This document shows positions 8,167 to 17,500 of a stretch of DNA of 23,450 bases, piece by piece. Made by a program: the position numbers and the translations under genes. Position 1 is the stretch's first letter, and every line of letters begins with the position of its first letter. Source of the stretch: Christensenella sp. UBA4263 (GTDB lineage: Bacteria; Bacillota; Clostridia; Christensenellales; Aristaeellaceae); contig DGWH01000107.1 of NCBI GenBank assembly GCA_002395225.1, positions 14,592 through 38,041 on the forward strand, read 5' to 3'. Below the pieces are notes generated by a model, which did no database searches, was not told the origin of the DNA, and worked only from the letters and a program-made list of their open reading frames with translations.

Positions 8167-9477
8167 TCATGGATCGACAATTCCCCGTGTCCGCCGGCGT
8201 TCACGGAGCTTGAGTTCCTGCCCCTGGTCTGAGGGAATGTAGTAGCGATGGCCCCGGACTTCCTCGGGCATATAGTCCTGTTTGACAAAATGCCCCGGGA
8301 AATCATGCGGATACAGATAGCCTTTTCCTGAACCGATGCGTTCATGGCCCTGATAATGCGTGTCCCGCAGATGCACCGGAACGGGCTGAAAACCGCCTTT
8401 TTCCGCGTCAGCCATGGCATCTGAAACCGCGCGGATGACACTGTCGGACTTTGGGCTTTCGCAGACCGCGATAATGGCCTGCGCGATGCTGATGCGTGCC
8501 TCCGGCATGCCGACGGTTTCAAGCGCGTTTGAGGCGGCACTGGCCTGCAGCATGGCCAGCGGATTGGCAAGCCCGACGTCCTCACTGGCATGGACGATGA
8601 TCCGCCGGACGATGAGCCGTGGATCGACACCGGCATAGATGAGCCGCGCAAACCAGGCCAGGGCAGCATCTGAATCGCTGCCGCGCAGGCTTTTGCAGAA
8701 GGCGGAGAGCATATCGTAATAAAGGGATTCATCACAGCGGAGAACCGGTTTCTGGATGGATTCCTCCGCCACGTCCAGCGTAATGTGAATCAGACCGTCT
8801 TTGTCCGGTTCGGTACTGAGGACCGCCAGCTCGAGTGCGCCAAGGGCGTTGCGGACATCTCCGCCGGCGATGCGGGCAATGTGGTCAAGGGCCTCGGGTT
8901 CCGCTCGGATGGACATGGTGCCATATCCGTTTATCGGGTCTTTGAGTGCCCGGCTCAGGGCAGTGAGGAGATCGGCCGGGGTGAGTGCCCGGAATTCAAA
9001 GAGCCTGCACCGGCTGACAATGGCCGGGGTCATGGCGATCAGGGGATTTTCGGTCGTGGAACCGATGAACCGGATTTTCCCCTGCTCTATGGCCGGCAGA
9101 ATGCTGTCACTCTGGGCCTTGTTCCATCGGTGACATTCATCCAGGAGAAGATAGGTGGGGGTTCCGTAAAGGGAAAGCCGCTGCTCTGCCTCGGAGATGA
9201 CCTTGCGGACATCGGCCACGCCGCTGGTGACGGCATTGAGACGCGCAAATGCGGCGTTGCTGGTGTTGGCAATGATATAGGCCAGCGTTGTTTTGCCGCA
9301 TCCGGGCGGACCGTAGAAAATGGAGGAGGTCATGCGGTCGGCTTCAATGGCGCGGCGGAGAAGACGGCCGGGGCCGACAATATGGGTCTGGCCGATGAAT
9401 TCATCCAGGGTTTTTGGACGCATACGATCTGCCAGCGGACTGGCGCTGCGTTCATTGGCGGTAAAAAAACTGTCCAT
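8167..9477 (-). CDS. rarA: Replication-associated recombination protein RarA (MgsA), AAA+ ATPase
   Basis: The 436-residue product matches the RarA/MgsA/WRNIP1 family in length and motifs: the N-terminal ADRMRPKTLDEFIGQ, Walker A GPPGCGKTT (56-64), Walker B LLLDECHRWNKAQSD (from 110; most relatives have DEIHRFNK), sensor 1 IGSTTENP (138-145), SRC motif near 155-157, and the C-terminal tetramerisation region ending in YLYPHDFPGHFVKQDYMP. RarA is a DnaX clamp-loader relative that acts at stalled replication forks together with SSB and the replisome. The start is supported by GGAGGT (9484-9489 on the plus-strand numbering) six bases ahead of the ATG. The gene is transcribed divergently from the SH3 protein gene across a 131-nt gap in which I see no clear promoter, and it meets recD2 tail to tail. 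Confidence 0.95.
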   Translation of the reverse strand: MDSFFTANERSASPLADRMRPKTLDEFIGQTHIVGPGRLLRRAIEADRMTSSIFYGPPGCGKTTLAYIIANTSNAAFARLNAVTSGVADVRKVISEAEQRLSLYGTPTYLLLDECHRWNKAQSDSILPAIEQGKIRFIGSTTENPLIAMTPAIVSRCRLFEFRALTPADLLTALSRALKDPINGYGTMSIRAEPEALDHIARIAGGDVRNALGALELAVLSTEPDKDGLIHITLDVAEESIQKPVLRCDESLYYDMLSAFCKSLRGSDSDAALAWFARLIYAGVDPRLIVRRIIVHASEDVGLANPLAMLQASAASNALETVGMPEARISIAQAIIAVCESPKSDSVIRAVSDAMADAEKGGFQPVPVHLRDTHYQGHERIGSGKGYLYPHDFPGHFVKQDYMPEEVRGHRYYIPSDQGQELKLRERRRTRGIVDP

Positions 9478-9608
9478 GCTTGTACCTCCGCTGCAGCCGG
9501 AAGGAAAACCGTCTGCAGATGATGCTGAATAGAGGAAAATGCTCAGCCTGAAGGCTGAAAAAAACGATGAGTATCAAATCATGACATCCGGAAAGAAAGG
9601 AAAAAACG

Positions 9609-10460
9609 ATGATGAAACTTGCAGGCCTGTTTCTCTGTCTTCTTTCTCTGCTGCCCGTGTTTGGCACGGCAGAGACGGGAAAGCACGGCGATATCGGTAT
9701 TGTATCAAATGTAAATGAATATGTCACGCTGAGAGAAGTGCCAAGGCGAAAGGGAATGGAAGTGGCACGGATTCCGCTTGGCGGGAAAGTCGTGTATCTG
9801 AGTGAAACAGAAGGGGACTTTTCCGAGGTGTCCTATAAGGGGATGACCGGGTATGTGCTCAATGAATACCTGAAACGGCAGGAACCGGAAAAAGGAACGG
9901 CGATTACGCCGGATGACGCCATGACCATTAAGCTCAATCTGTTTCTGACAGCGTTTACGGAACAGGGATTTGCCCACAATGCCGCGTTTATGCTGGAGGA
10001 ATGCCGTGATCGTGAATTGGTCGATTTTGCCGTGGATATCCTGTTCAGCAGGAATGCGGAATCGGGGGAGTGGGGCGATTACAATTCACGGACAGACGGG
10101 CAGGAAGTTCCGGCAATTGTGGACCGGTATTTTGACGTCAGCGTCAATCTGTCGGATACCCGCTACCAGTCCCGCGGGGGATACTATTACAGCCAGGAAA
10201 CCGGCGGGAGAGTGCCCGGCGGGTTTGCCATTATCGACGGGGTGGAGAAACTGGAAAACGGACTGTACCGGACTGCCTTTACGGTTTACGGTGCCGGAGA
10301 GGACTGGAAGCCGGAGGCGGTGTGCACCCTGAGCCCGAACCGCGCGGAGGCCATGTACAAAGACGCGGTTAATCAGCATGGGAGCGCGGTCATTAACATG
10401 AATGGAACGCCGGAAAATGAGGAAAACTGGAAACTGACGTTTTATGTGGTGTATCCGTGA
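9609..10460 (+). CDS. Secreted protein with bacterial SH3 domain
   Basis: The 283-residue protein begins with a signal peptide (MMKLAGLF, Leu-rich core, likely cleavage after GTA near 22). Residues about 30-90 form one bacterial SH3 (SH3b/SH3_3) domain with the typical pattern VTLREVPRRKG, then IPLGGKVVYL, and at the end GMTGYVLNEYL. Such domains usually bind peptidoglycan or cell-wall peptides. The remaining 190 residues (rich in Tyr, Asp and Gly, mostly beta-like) match no family I recognise. GAAAGGAAA about 8 nt upstream of the ATG is a plausible ribosome binding site, and a second ATG at 9612 is equally usable. It stands alone between rarA (divergent) and the promoter of the signalling operon. 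A cell-wall-associated role is likely, but the function is unknown. Confidence 0.8.
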   Translation: MMKLAGLFLCLLSLLPVFGTAETGKHGDIGIVSNVNEYVTLREVPRRKGMEVARIPLGGKVVYLSETEGDFSEVSYKGMTGYVLNEYLKRQEPEKGTAITPDDAMTIKLNLFLTAFTEQGFAHNAAFMLEECRDRELVDFAVDILFSRNAESGEWGDYNSRTDGQEVPAIVDRYFDVSVNLSDTRYQSRGGYYYSQETGGRVPGGFAIIDGVEKLENGLYRTAFTVYGAGEDWKPEAVCTLSPNRAEAMYKDAVNQHGSAVINMNGTPENEENWKLTFYVVYP

Positions 10461-10833
10461 CAGACGGCAGAATCGGCGTGCATTCCTATGAAAAAACCGC
10501 TGCGTCCTGTCTCGTTTTAGGCAACTTCTGGAAACGATCTTGATAATTCAGAATTAAAATGCGATAATTAATGCGAAAATGATTCGCTAAGAGGCAGGGC
10601 TTATTGGCGTTATCCGGAGAAAATGAGCCGGGCCTGTGCCTGACAAATGGCGTCGTCCGGTTGCAGAACAAAACGCTTCAGGGACTGTCGGGAAGAAGCA
10701 GAGTATCATGAAATAAGGGCTTTTCAGGGATTTTCGGAGAAAAAGGGAAGACAGAAATCTGTTGGGGAAAGACTGCTGTTTCAGTGTGTGCCCACCGTTT
10801 GAATAAACGGGATACAGGTTTGGGAGGGTCAAA
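10461..10833 (+). other. Intergenic region with promoter and long leader of the signalling operon
   Basis: No gene is seen here. The region holds the promoter at 10540-10568 and then a leader of about 260 nt. Just ahead of the ribosome binding site (GGGAGG 10822-10827) lies a perfect hairpin, CCGTTT-GAAT-AAACGG (10795-10810). No convincing terminator for the SH3 gene was found, and no riboswitch core was recognised. Confidence 0.55.
10540..10568 (+). promoter_or_regulatory. Sigma-A-type promoter with extended -10, signalling operon
   Basis: TTGATA (10540-10545), 17-nt spacer, GATAAT (10563-10568), preceded by TG-C (10560-10562), which makes an extended -10. This is among the best promoter matches in the window. 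The first gene starts 265 nt downstream. Confidence 0.7.
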
Positions 10834-12288
10834 ATGATCAGATGGCTGATTTACGGCATGGTTTACGCCGGCAGTGCCCTGATGGTATACAATATCTATG
10901 GGTTTATCCGGTTTGTCCGTTATGTGAGAGAACGGGGAAACTGGGATAAAAAGAGTGCCCTGCTGAATGTTCCGGTGATCCTTTTGTGCCTGTTTCTCCT
11001 GGGGTATCTGGGTGTCGGTCTGTTTGGAAAACCGGATCTGCTGGTTGCGGGCATCCTCTTTGGCGGAAGCATTTTTGTCTTTGTCATGTATCTGCTGCTC
11101 AGCCGAATTACAGCGCAGATTATCAAGAATGAGCATCTTGAGGCTGAACTGAAGGCCTCGGAGGAGAGCAACCGGGTAAAAAATGAATTTCTTGCGACGA
11201 TCAGCCATGAAATGCGAACCCCTCTGAATGTCATTCTTGGAATGGATGAGCTTGCACAGATGAATCCGGACAATCCGCCGGAAACGCAGAAACAGCTGGC
11301 TAAAATCGGAAGCAGCGGCCGTTATCTGCGGAACTTTGTGGACAATGTGCTGGACATCCAGAATATGGAAACCGGTCAGCTGCCCGTTCGCGAGGAGGAC
11401 TTTTTGCTGAGCAATGTACTTAAAGGGCTCAGCACGATTGCCGGTGAACTGGCCGGAGAAAAAGGCATCGGATGTGAGTTCCGGATAGCAGACGGGATAC
11501 CGGATAAACTGCATGGCGACGGACAGATGCTGGAACAGGTCCTGATGAATCTGATCGACAATGCCGTGAAGTTTACGGAAAAGGGCGGGGTGGAGGTTGA
11601 GGCAAGTGTCTTGCCCTCGGATTCGGAGCGGTGTCTGCTGCAGTTCATCGTCCGGGATACCGGAATCGGCATGAGCCAGGATTTTATTGATAAGGCTTTT
11701 GAACCGTTGGTCCGTGAGGACGGAAGTTCAACGACCCGGTACAGGGGAATCGGTCTTGGACTGACGGTAACCCTTGAAAAAGTCAAACTGCTTAGCGGCG
11801 GCATTCGTGTGGATAGTGAGAAGGGAAAAGGAACCGAGTTTACGGTGATCATTCCCATGAAACGCAGGGAAGAGAACGAAAAGGAACAGGAAGTGTCGCT
11901 TGAAAACCGCCGGATCCTGATTGTCGAGGATACCCCGGAAAATGCGGAAATTACCGCAGACCTTCTTGAACTGGAAGGAGCGGAGACGGAACACGCGGAA
12001 AACGGACAGATTGCCCTGGAGATGTACAGCGCATCCGAGGCCGGATATTATGACGCCATCCTGATGGATCTGCGAATGCCGGTTATGGACGGGCTTGAGG
12101 CGGCCAGACGGATACGCGCACTGGACCGTCCGGAGGCAAAAACCATTCCCATCATTGCGCTGACGGCCAACGCATTTGATTCAGATGTGCGTGGGTCGTT
12201 TGAGGCCGGAATGAATGAACACCTGATAAAACCTGTTGATGCGGATTTGCTTTATGCTACGTTGAAAAAAATGGTTCGGAGGAAGTAA
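10834..12288 (+). CDS. Membrane hybrid histidine kinase with one receiver domain
   Basis: The 484-residue protein has three membrane segments (about 6-28, 41-65, 67-89) with very short loops and no extracellular sensor domain, then a short coiled coil. HisKA follows with the phosphoacceptor His125 in ISHEMRTPLN. The HATPase domain has an N box with Asn243 in NLIDNAVKF, G1 DTGIGM (275-280) and G2 GIGLGL (305-310). The C-terminal receiver has Glu365-Asp366, phosphoacceptor Asp412 in LMDLRMP and Lys466. All catalytic residues are present. Expected reaction: ATP-dependent His125 phosphorylation, transfer to Asp412, then to an Hpt protein. The only Hpt in the window is two genes downstream. GGGAGG lies 6 nt before the ATG. 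The gene is first in a tight operon with the EAL regulator (8 nt gap) and Hpt. The membrane segments themselves, or a partner, would have to sense the signal. Confidence 0.92.
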   Translation: MIRWLIYGMVYAGSALMVYNIYGFIRFVRYVRERGNWDKKSALLNVPVILLCLFLLGYLGVGLFGKPDLLVAGILFGGSIFVFVMYLLLSRITAQIIKNEHLEAELKASEESNRVKNEFLATISHEMRTPLNVILGMDELAQMNPDNPPETQKQLAKIGSSGRYLRNFVDNVLDIQNMETGQLPVREEDFLLSNVLKGLSTIAGELAGEKGIGCEFRIADGIPDKLHGDGQMLEQVLMNLIDNAVKFTEKGGVEVEASVLPSDSERCLLQFIVRDTGIGMSQDFIDKAFEPLVREDGSSTTRYRGIGLGLTVTLEKVKLLSGGIRVDSEKGKGTEFTVIIPMKRREENEKEQEVSLENRRILIVEDTPENAEITADLLELEGAETEHAENGQIALEMYSASEAGYYDAILMDLRMPVMDGLEAARRIRALDRPEAKTIPIIALTANAFDSDVRGSFEAGMNEHLIKPVDADLLYATLKKMVRRK

Positions 12289-12296
12289 TCAGTCAT

Positions 12297-14000
12297 ATGA
12301 TGGATTCGAAACAGATACAGCGCCCGCAGATGATTCTGGTAGTGGATGATCAGGAAATCAATCGGGATCTGTTATGTGATATTCTTGCGGGAAATTACAA
12401 GCTTATCTATGCTGAAAACGGAAAAGAAGCGCTGGAACAAATGCGGGCCAATATAAACGATCTGTCGATTGTCCTGCTTGATCTGCGGATGCCTGTCATG
12501 AACGGAATGGAAGTCCTTGAGGTTGTCCGTAAAGATGAGCAGCTGCGCCGAATTCCGGTTATTGTCCTGACAGCAGATAAAAATGCGGAACTGCAGGCCC
12601 TTCAGATGGGAGCATCAGACTTTATTACCAAACCGTTTGATCTGCGCGAGGTGATTCTGGCCAGAGTCGGCCGGATTATTGAACTGAGTGAAGGACGGCA
12701 GCTGATTTCGGCAGCGGAACATGATGAGCTGACCATGCTCTATAATCGTAACTTCTTTCTTGAATATGCCAACCGTCTGTTTCATTATCATCCGGAAATG
12801 CATCTGGATGCGATTGTCATCAACATTGAACAGTTCCATTCCATCAATGCGCTGAACGGGCGGGAATTTGGCAATAATGTGCTGCGGATTATCGGGAATG
12901 AAATCAGATCTTTCCTGGCGGAAACGAATGGAATCGCCAGCCGGATTGACGGGGACCGGTTTGACCTTTACTGTGCAACGAACGGGGATTATCAGGCGAT
13001 TCTGGACAGGTTTCAGAAAAAAGTCAGCCAGTATTCAAACAGTGTCAATATCCGTCTGCGCATGGGGGTCAGGCCGTGGAAGGAAGAAGTGGACCCGCAG
13101 ATCCTGTTTGACCAGGCCAGGGCGGCCTGCAATATGGTCCGCGGGAATTATCAGAATTCCCTGATGATCTATGATGAGGACCTGCGGATGAAGGAGATGC
13201 TGAAACAGCGGCTTCTTAATGATCTGCAGGCGGCAGTGGATGAGCGGCAGTTCCGGGTATTGTATCAGCCTAAGTATGATGTTCAGGTGGACCCGCCGCA
13301 GCTGACGAGCGCGGAGGCGCTGATTCGCTGGCAGCATCCGGATCTCGGGATGATTTCCCCCGGTGATTTTATTCCCCTGTTTGAGGGAAACGGCCTCATC
13401 TGTAAGGTGGACAACTATGTCTGGAAAGAAGCGGCAAGACAGATTGCCCACTGGAAGGAGAAGTACGGCTTTTCCCTGCCGGTTTCCGTCAATCTCTCCC
13501 GTGCGGACGTTTTTACCGCCGGACTGGTGGAGAAGCTGACGGAACTGGTTAAGGCCAACGGGCTAAATTTCGGCGATCTGAAGCTGGAGGTAACGGAGTC
13601 CGCCTATACGGACAATGCGCAGCGGGTGCTTGAGGTGGTCTCACACCTGCGGCAGCAGGGATTCGAAATCGAAATGGATGACTTCGGCTCCGGCTACTCC
13701 TCACTGAATATGCTCTCGGATATGCCGATTGATGTGCTTAAAATGGATATGAAGTTTGTCCGGAATATTGAAAACAGTGAGACGGATTTTCGTCTGGTGG
13801 AGCTGATTCTGGACATTGCCAAATATCTGGACCTGACCGTCGTGGCGGAAGGGGTAGAGACAAAGGGACAGCTGGATTTGCTGCAGAACGCAGGGTGCAA
13901 TATTGTCCAGGGATATTATTTCTCACGGCCGCTTCCGGCAGAGGAATTTGAAAAACTGATTCAACGTGAAATTGCAATTGAGAGGGGAAAGAAACAATGA
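12297..14000 (+). CDS. Response regulator with degenerate GGDEF and intact EAL domain, c-di-GMP phosphodiesterase
   Basis: The 567-residue protein has three domains. The receiver (about 12-130) has Asp17-Asp18, phosphoacceptor Asp62 in LLDLRMP and Lys112. The GGDEF domain (about 140-295) keeps the DELTMLYNR entry but has DGDRF (218-222) instead of GGDEF, and NIEQF where the metal-binding Asp should be, so it should not make c-di-GMP. The EAL domain (about 305-555) keeps the catalytic set: EAL 340-342, Asn399 in VNLS, Glu434, DDFG 461-464, Lys482 and the loop residues EGVET 518-522. By family knowledge this is a phosphodiesterase that opens c-di-GMP to pGpG, with phosphorylation of Asp62 as the probable switch and the degenerate GGDEF perhaps binding GTP as a modulator. 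GGAGGA at 12278-12283 lies inside the end of the kinase gene; ATG at 12297 or 12300 can serve. The last bases overlap the Hpt start (ATGA), implying translational coupling. Confidence 0.93.
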   Translation: MMDSKQIQRPQMILVVDDQEINRDLLCDILAGNYKLIYAENGKEALEQMRANINDLSIVLLDLRMPVMNGMEVLEVVRKDEQLRRIPVIVLTADKNAELQALQMGASDFITKPFDLREVILARVGRIIELSEGRQLISAAEHDELTMLYNRNFFLEYANRLFHYHPEMHLDAIVINIEQFHSINALNGREFGNNVLRIIGNEIRSFLAETNGIASRIDGDRFDLYCATNGDYQAILDRFQKKVSQYSNSVNIRLRMGVRPWKEEVDPQILFDQARAACNMVRGNYQNSLMIYDEDLRMKEMLKQRLLNDLQAAVDERQFRVLYQPKYDVQVDPPQLTSAEALIRWQHPDLGMISPGDFIPLFEGNGLICKVDNYVWKEAARQIAHWKEKYGFSLPVSVNLSRADVFTAGLVEKLTELVKANGLNFGDLKLEVTESAYTDNAQRVLEVVSHLRQQGFEIEMDDFGSGYSSLNMLSDMPIDVLKMDMKFVRNIENSETDFRLVELILDIAKYLDLTVVAEGVETKGQLDLLQNAGCNIVQGYYFSRPLPAEEFEKLIQREIAIERGKKQ

Positions 14001-14365
14001 CTCTACAGGAACTGTATGCACAGATTGATGGAAATTATGAGCAGGCGATCCGGGTGCTGCGGGTTGAAAAACTGATGGACAAGCACATCCGCAAACTCAC
14101 CAAAAACGGGGTGGTGGAAAAGCTGCTTGAGGCGGCCGGAGGGATGGACCCGGTACAGATGTTTGAAACGGCTCATGCCATGAAAGGCGTATGTGGGAAC
14201 CTCGGACTTTCCCGGCTCTCGGAAATGGCGTCGGATATTGCGGAGGAATTCCGGCCCGGAAATGCCCGGAAAATGACGGATGAAGCAGTGAGGGCAGAGG
14301 TTGAGGAAATCCGGTCACTGTACGGAAAGACGGCAGATGGAATCCGCCGGTATGAGGAAGGGTAA
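13997..14365 (+). CDS. Stand-alone Hpt phosphotransfer protein
   Basis: This 122-residue, mainly helical protein carries the Hpt signature AHAMKGVCGNLGL, with His60 as the predicted phosphorylation site and the usual Lys-Gly three and four residues later. It has no kinase, receiver or membrane segment. The start codon overlaps the stop of the EAL regulator (ATGA at 13997-14000), with GAGAGGGGAAAG just upstream as ribosome binding site. Hpt proteins shuttle phosphate between a hybrid kinase's receiver and a second receiver. Here the candidate donors are the receivers of the kinase at 10834 and of the permease-kinase at 14513, and the candidate acceptor is the receiver of the EAL regulator. The order and coupling support a single relay, but partner specificity is inference. 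Confidence 0.88.
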   Translation: MTLQELYAQIDGNYEQAIRVLRVEKLMDKHIRKLTKNGVVEKLLEAAGGMDPVQMFETAHAMKGVCGNLGLSRLSEMASDIAEEFRPGNARKMTDEAVRAEVEEIRSLYGKTADGIRRYEEG

Positions 14366-14512
14366 GCATTATATAATCAGAAACTTCAGATGATCCCGGA
14401 ATCTGGGGCTGAACATGCCGCTTTGCGGGGATATGTAAAATCTGAGCAGTTGAAAAGGATCAATTCCGGATGCCAATTTTGCGGCAAAAGAATGAGAAAG
14501 AGAGCGTAGAAA

Positions 14513-17500
14513 ATGTATCAGTCTCCTGAATCAAAAAATGATTCGGCCGGAAGACAGGCATACCTGAGCCAGCTTGGGGCATGGGCACTTGCATTTGGCT
14601 GCAGTGTCGGATGGGGCTCCTTTGTCATGCCCGGGACGACCTTTCTGCCGATTGCCGGCCCGGTGGGATCCGCCATTGGTCTGGTCGCCGGCGGTCTGGT
14701 CATGCTGATTCTGGCGTTGAATTATCATTATCTGATGAACAGATACCCGGACGGCGGCGGAACGTATACCTATACGCGGGCCTGCTTCGGGTATGATCAT
14801 GGATTTGTCAGCGCATGGTTTCTCCTGTTGACCTATATGGCCATTCTCTGGGCCAATGCCACGGCGCTGCCCTTGATTGCGCGGACCATTTTCGGGGGAC
14901 TGTTCCAGATCGGCTTTGACTATGAGATTGCCGGCTTCCATATCTATATGGGGGAGATTATGCTGGCGTCCGGTTCCGTGGTGGTTGCCGGCCTGATCTG
15001 CTTTAACCGGAAACGGTCCGGAATTGTTCAGAGCATCATGGCCATTGTCCTGCTTCTGGGCGTTTTCCTCTGTTTCGCGGCAGCGCTTCTCCACCGTTCG
15101 GGGGATGTGAATCTGTTCAAACCGGCTTTCTCGCCCAGACATGATGGACTGAGTGCATCGTTCATTATTTTTGCTCTGGCCCCATGGGCATATGTCGGGT
15201 TTGAATCCATCTCCCATTCAGCGCATGAATCGAAATTTTCACTGAAAAAGACATTTGTCATCATGTTTCTGGCACTCATTGCAGGTGCTGCAGCCTATGC
15301 GATGCTGGCGCTTCTGGCGGCAACAGCCTTGCCGGAGGGATGCAGCAGCTGGCTGGATTATATTCAGAATCTGGATACCTACAGCGGTCTGGCATCCCAG
15401 CCGACATTCTTTGCGGCGAATAAGGCACTGGGTTCTTTTGGAACGGCCGCGCTTGGACTGGCGGCGCTTTGCGGCATTTTTACCGGACTGATTGGCAACT
15501 ACATTGCCCTCAGCCGTCTCCTGTGCGCACTGGCGGATGACGGAATGCTGCCGGAGTGGATCGGGAAAAAGAATGCGCAAGTTGTACCGAAAAACGCGAT
15601 CCTGTTTATCATGGCCGTCTCGGTCATCCTCCCGTTCTTCGGCAGGACAGCGATCAGCTGGATTGTGGATGTGACGACCGTCGGGGCAACCATTGCTTAT
15701 GTCTTTGCCTCGGCAGCGGCATTCAAGGTGGCCAGAAAGGAGAAAAACCGGTTTTATCTGGTCAGCAGTATTGCCGGTATTATTGTATCGCTGCTGTTTG
15801 CACTGGAGTTCCTTATTCCTAACCTGACCGATATCAAGACGCTTTCAACTGAATCGTACCTGATACTGGCTGCCTGGGGGATTCTTGGATTCATCTGCTT
15901 CCAGTTTCTGCTGTCCCGGGACAGGAAGCGCCGTATGGGCCGTTCAATCGTGGCATGGGTCGTTCTCCTGGCACTCATTATCTTTACCTCCAGCGTTTGG
16001 ATGCTTCAGACGACGGAGAGGTCCATTGAAAGGTCGGTTGTCCGCATTCAGAGCTATTATACGGAACGGCTGAGTGAGGCAGGAGTGGATATCGCATCCA
16101 GTGCCACAAGGCCGGTTGCCTCTTATCTGCAGGATGAACTGGACAAGGTAGGCAACAGCCTCGGGCGAACCAGTATGATTCAGATGGCGCTGGTAGTGGC
16201 CTCACTGCTGATTCTCCTCAGTATCTACGCCCAGATTCAGAAGCGGGAACGCCAGACGGAGGTGGAAAAGGCGCTGGCAGAGGAAAGCAGCAAAGCCAAA
16301 ACGAGCTTCCTTTCCAACATGAGCCACGAGATCCGCACCCCGATGAACGCCATCATCGGCCTTGACAACATCGCTCTTCGTGATCCGGAACTGACGCCCC
16401 GAACCCGGGAACAGCTGGAGAAGATTGGCGCCAGTGCCAAACATCTGCTGGGCCTGATCAATGACATTCTGGACATGAGCCGGATTGAATCAGGACGGAT
16501 GGTTCTCAAGAATGAAGAATTCTCTTTCCGGGAGTTCCTGGATCAGATCAATATCATGATTAACGGACAGTGCCTGGACAAGGGACTGCAGTATGAGTGT
16601 CAGATCGTCGGAAATGTGAGCGATTATTATTACGGCGATGATATGAAGCTCAAGCAGGTGCTGATCAATATCCTCGGAAACTCTGTCAAATTTACCAATG
16701 CACCGGGAAGCGTCACGCTGACCGTCGAGCAGATTTCAAGTTTCGAGGGAACGAATGTCCTGCGGTTCACCATGAAAGATACGGGAATCGGAATGGACAA
16801 GGAATACATTCCCAAGATCTTTGAAGCGTTCTCGCAGGAAGATGCGACGACCACCAACCGTTATGGCGGCAGCGGTCTGGGAATGGCAATTACCAAGAAC
16901 TTTGTCGAGATGATGAATGGTGAGATTCACGTAGAGAGTGAAAAGGGAGTCGGTTCCACCTTTACGGTAACAGTTTCCCTGAAATCTTCCGACAGAAGCG
17001 CCAGCAAGGAACATGATATTAAGCTGCCGACGGATCTCCGGGCCATCGTTGTGGATGATGACGTGATTGCCTGTGAGCACAGTGAACTGGTCCTGCGTTC
17101 CGTTGGCATTGAAGCGGAGATGACAACGAAACCCGCAGGGGCGCTTGCCATGATTCGTACTGCTTATGAACAGGGATGTCCGTATCATCTGATTCTGACA
17201 GATTACAAAATGCCGGAAATGAGCGGAATTGACCTGATTCACGCGGTCCGAGCATTTGATCATAATGAGACAGCGGTCATCATGCTGACAGGATACAGCC
17301 AGGAGGCGATAGAGAAGGAAGCGGAAGAGGAGAAGATTGACAGTATTCTATCAAAGCCGCTCTTCACTGACAGCCTTCTCAGAACGATTCACTATGTCCT
17401 GGAGAAACGAAAAGGCAGTGCATCTGCTCCGGAAGAGCAGCCCCCTGAGGCACCGGAATCCGGAATGCTTGCCGGCTGCCGGGTGCTGATGGCCGAGGAT

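Noticed and set aside
9543..9565. TCAGCC-TGAA-GGCTGA hairpin next to a run of A as a terminator
   Set aside because: The homopolymer lies on the wrong side for either strand: A-run downstream on plus, T-run upstream on minus.
14366..14512. TATAAT at 14372-14377 as promoter of the permease-kinase gene
   Set aside because: No -35 box at 16-18 nt and no TG extension; read-through from the upstream operon is at least as likely.
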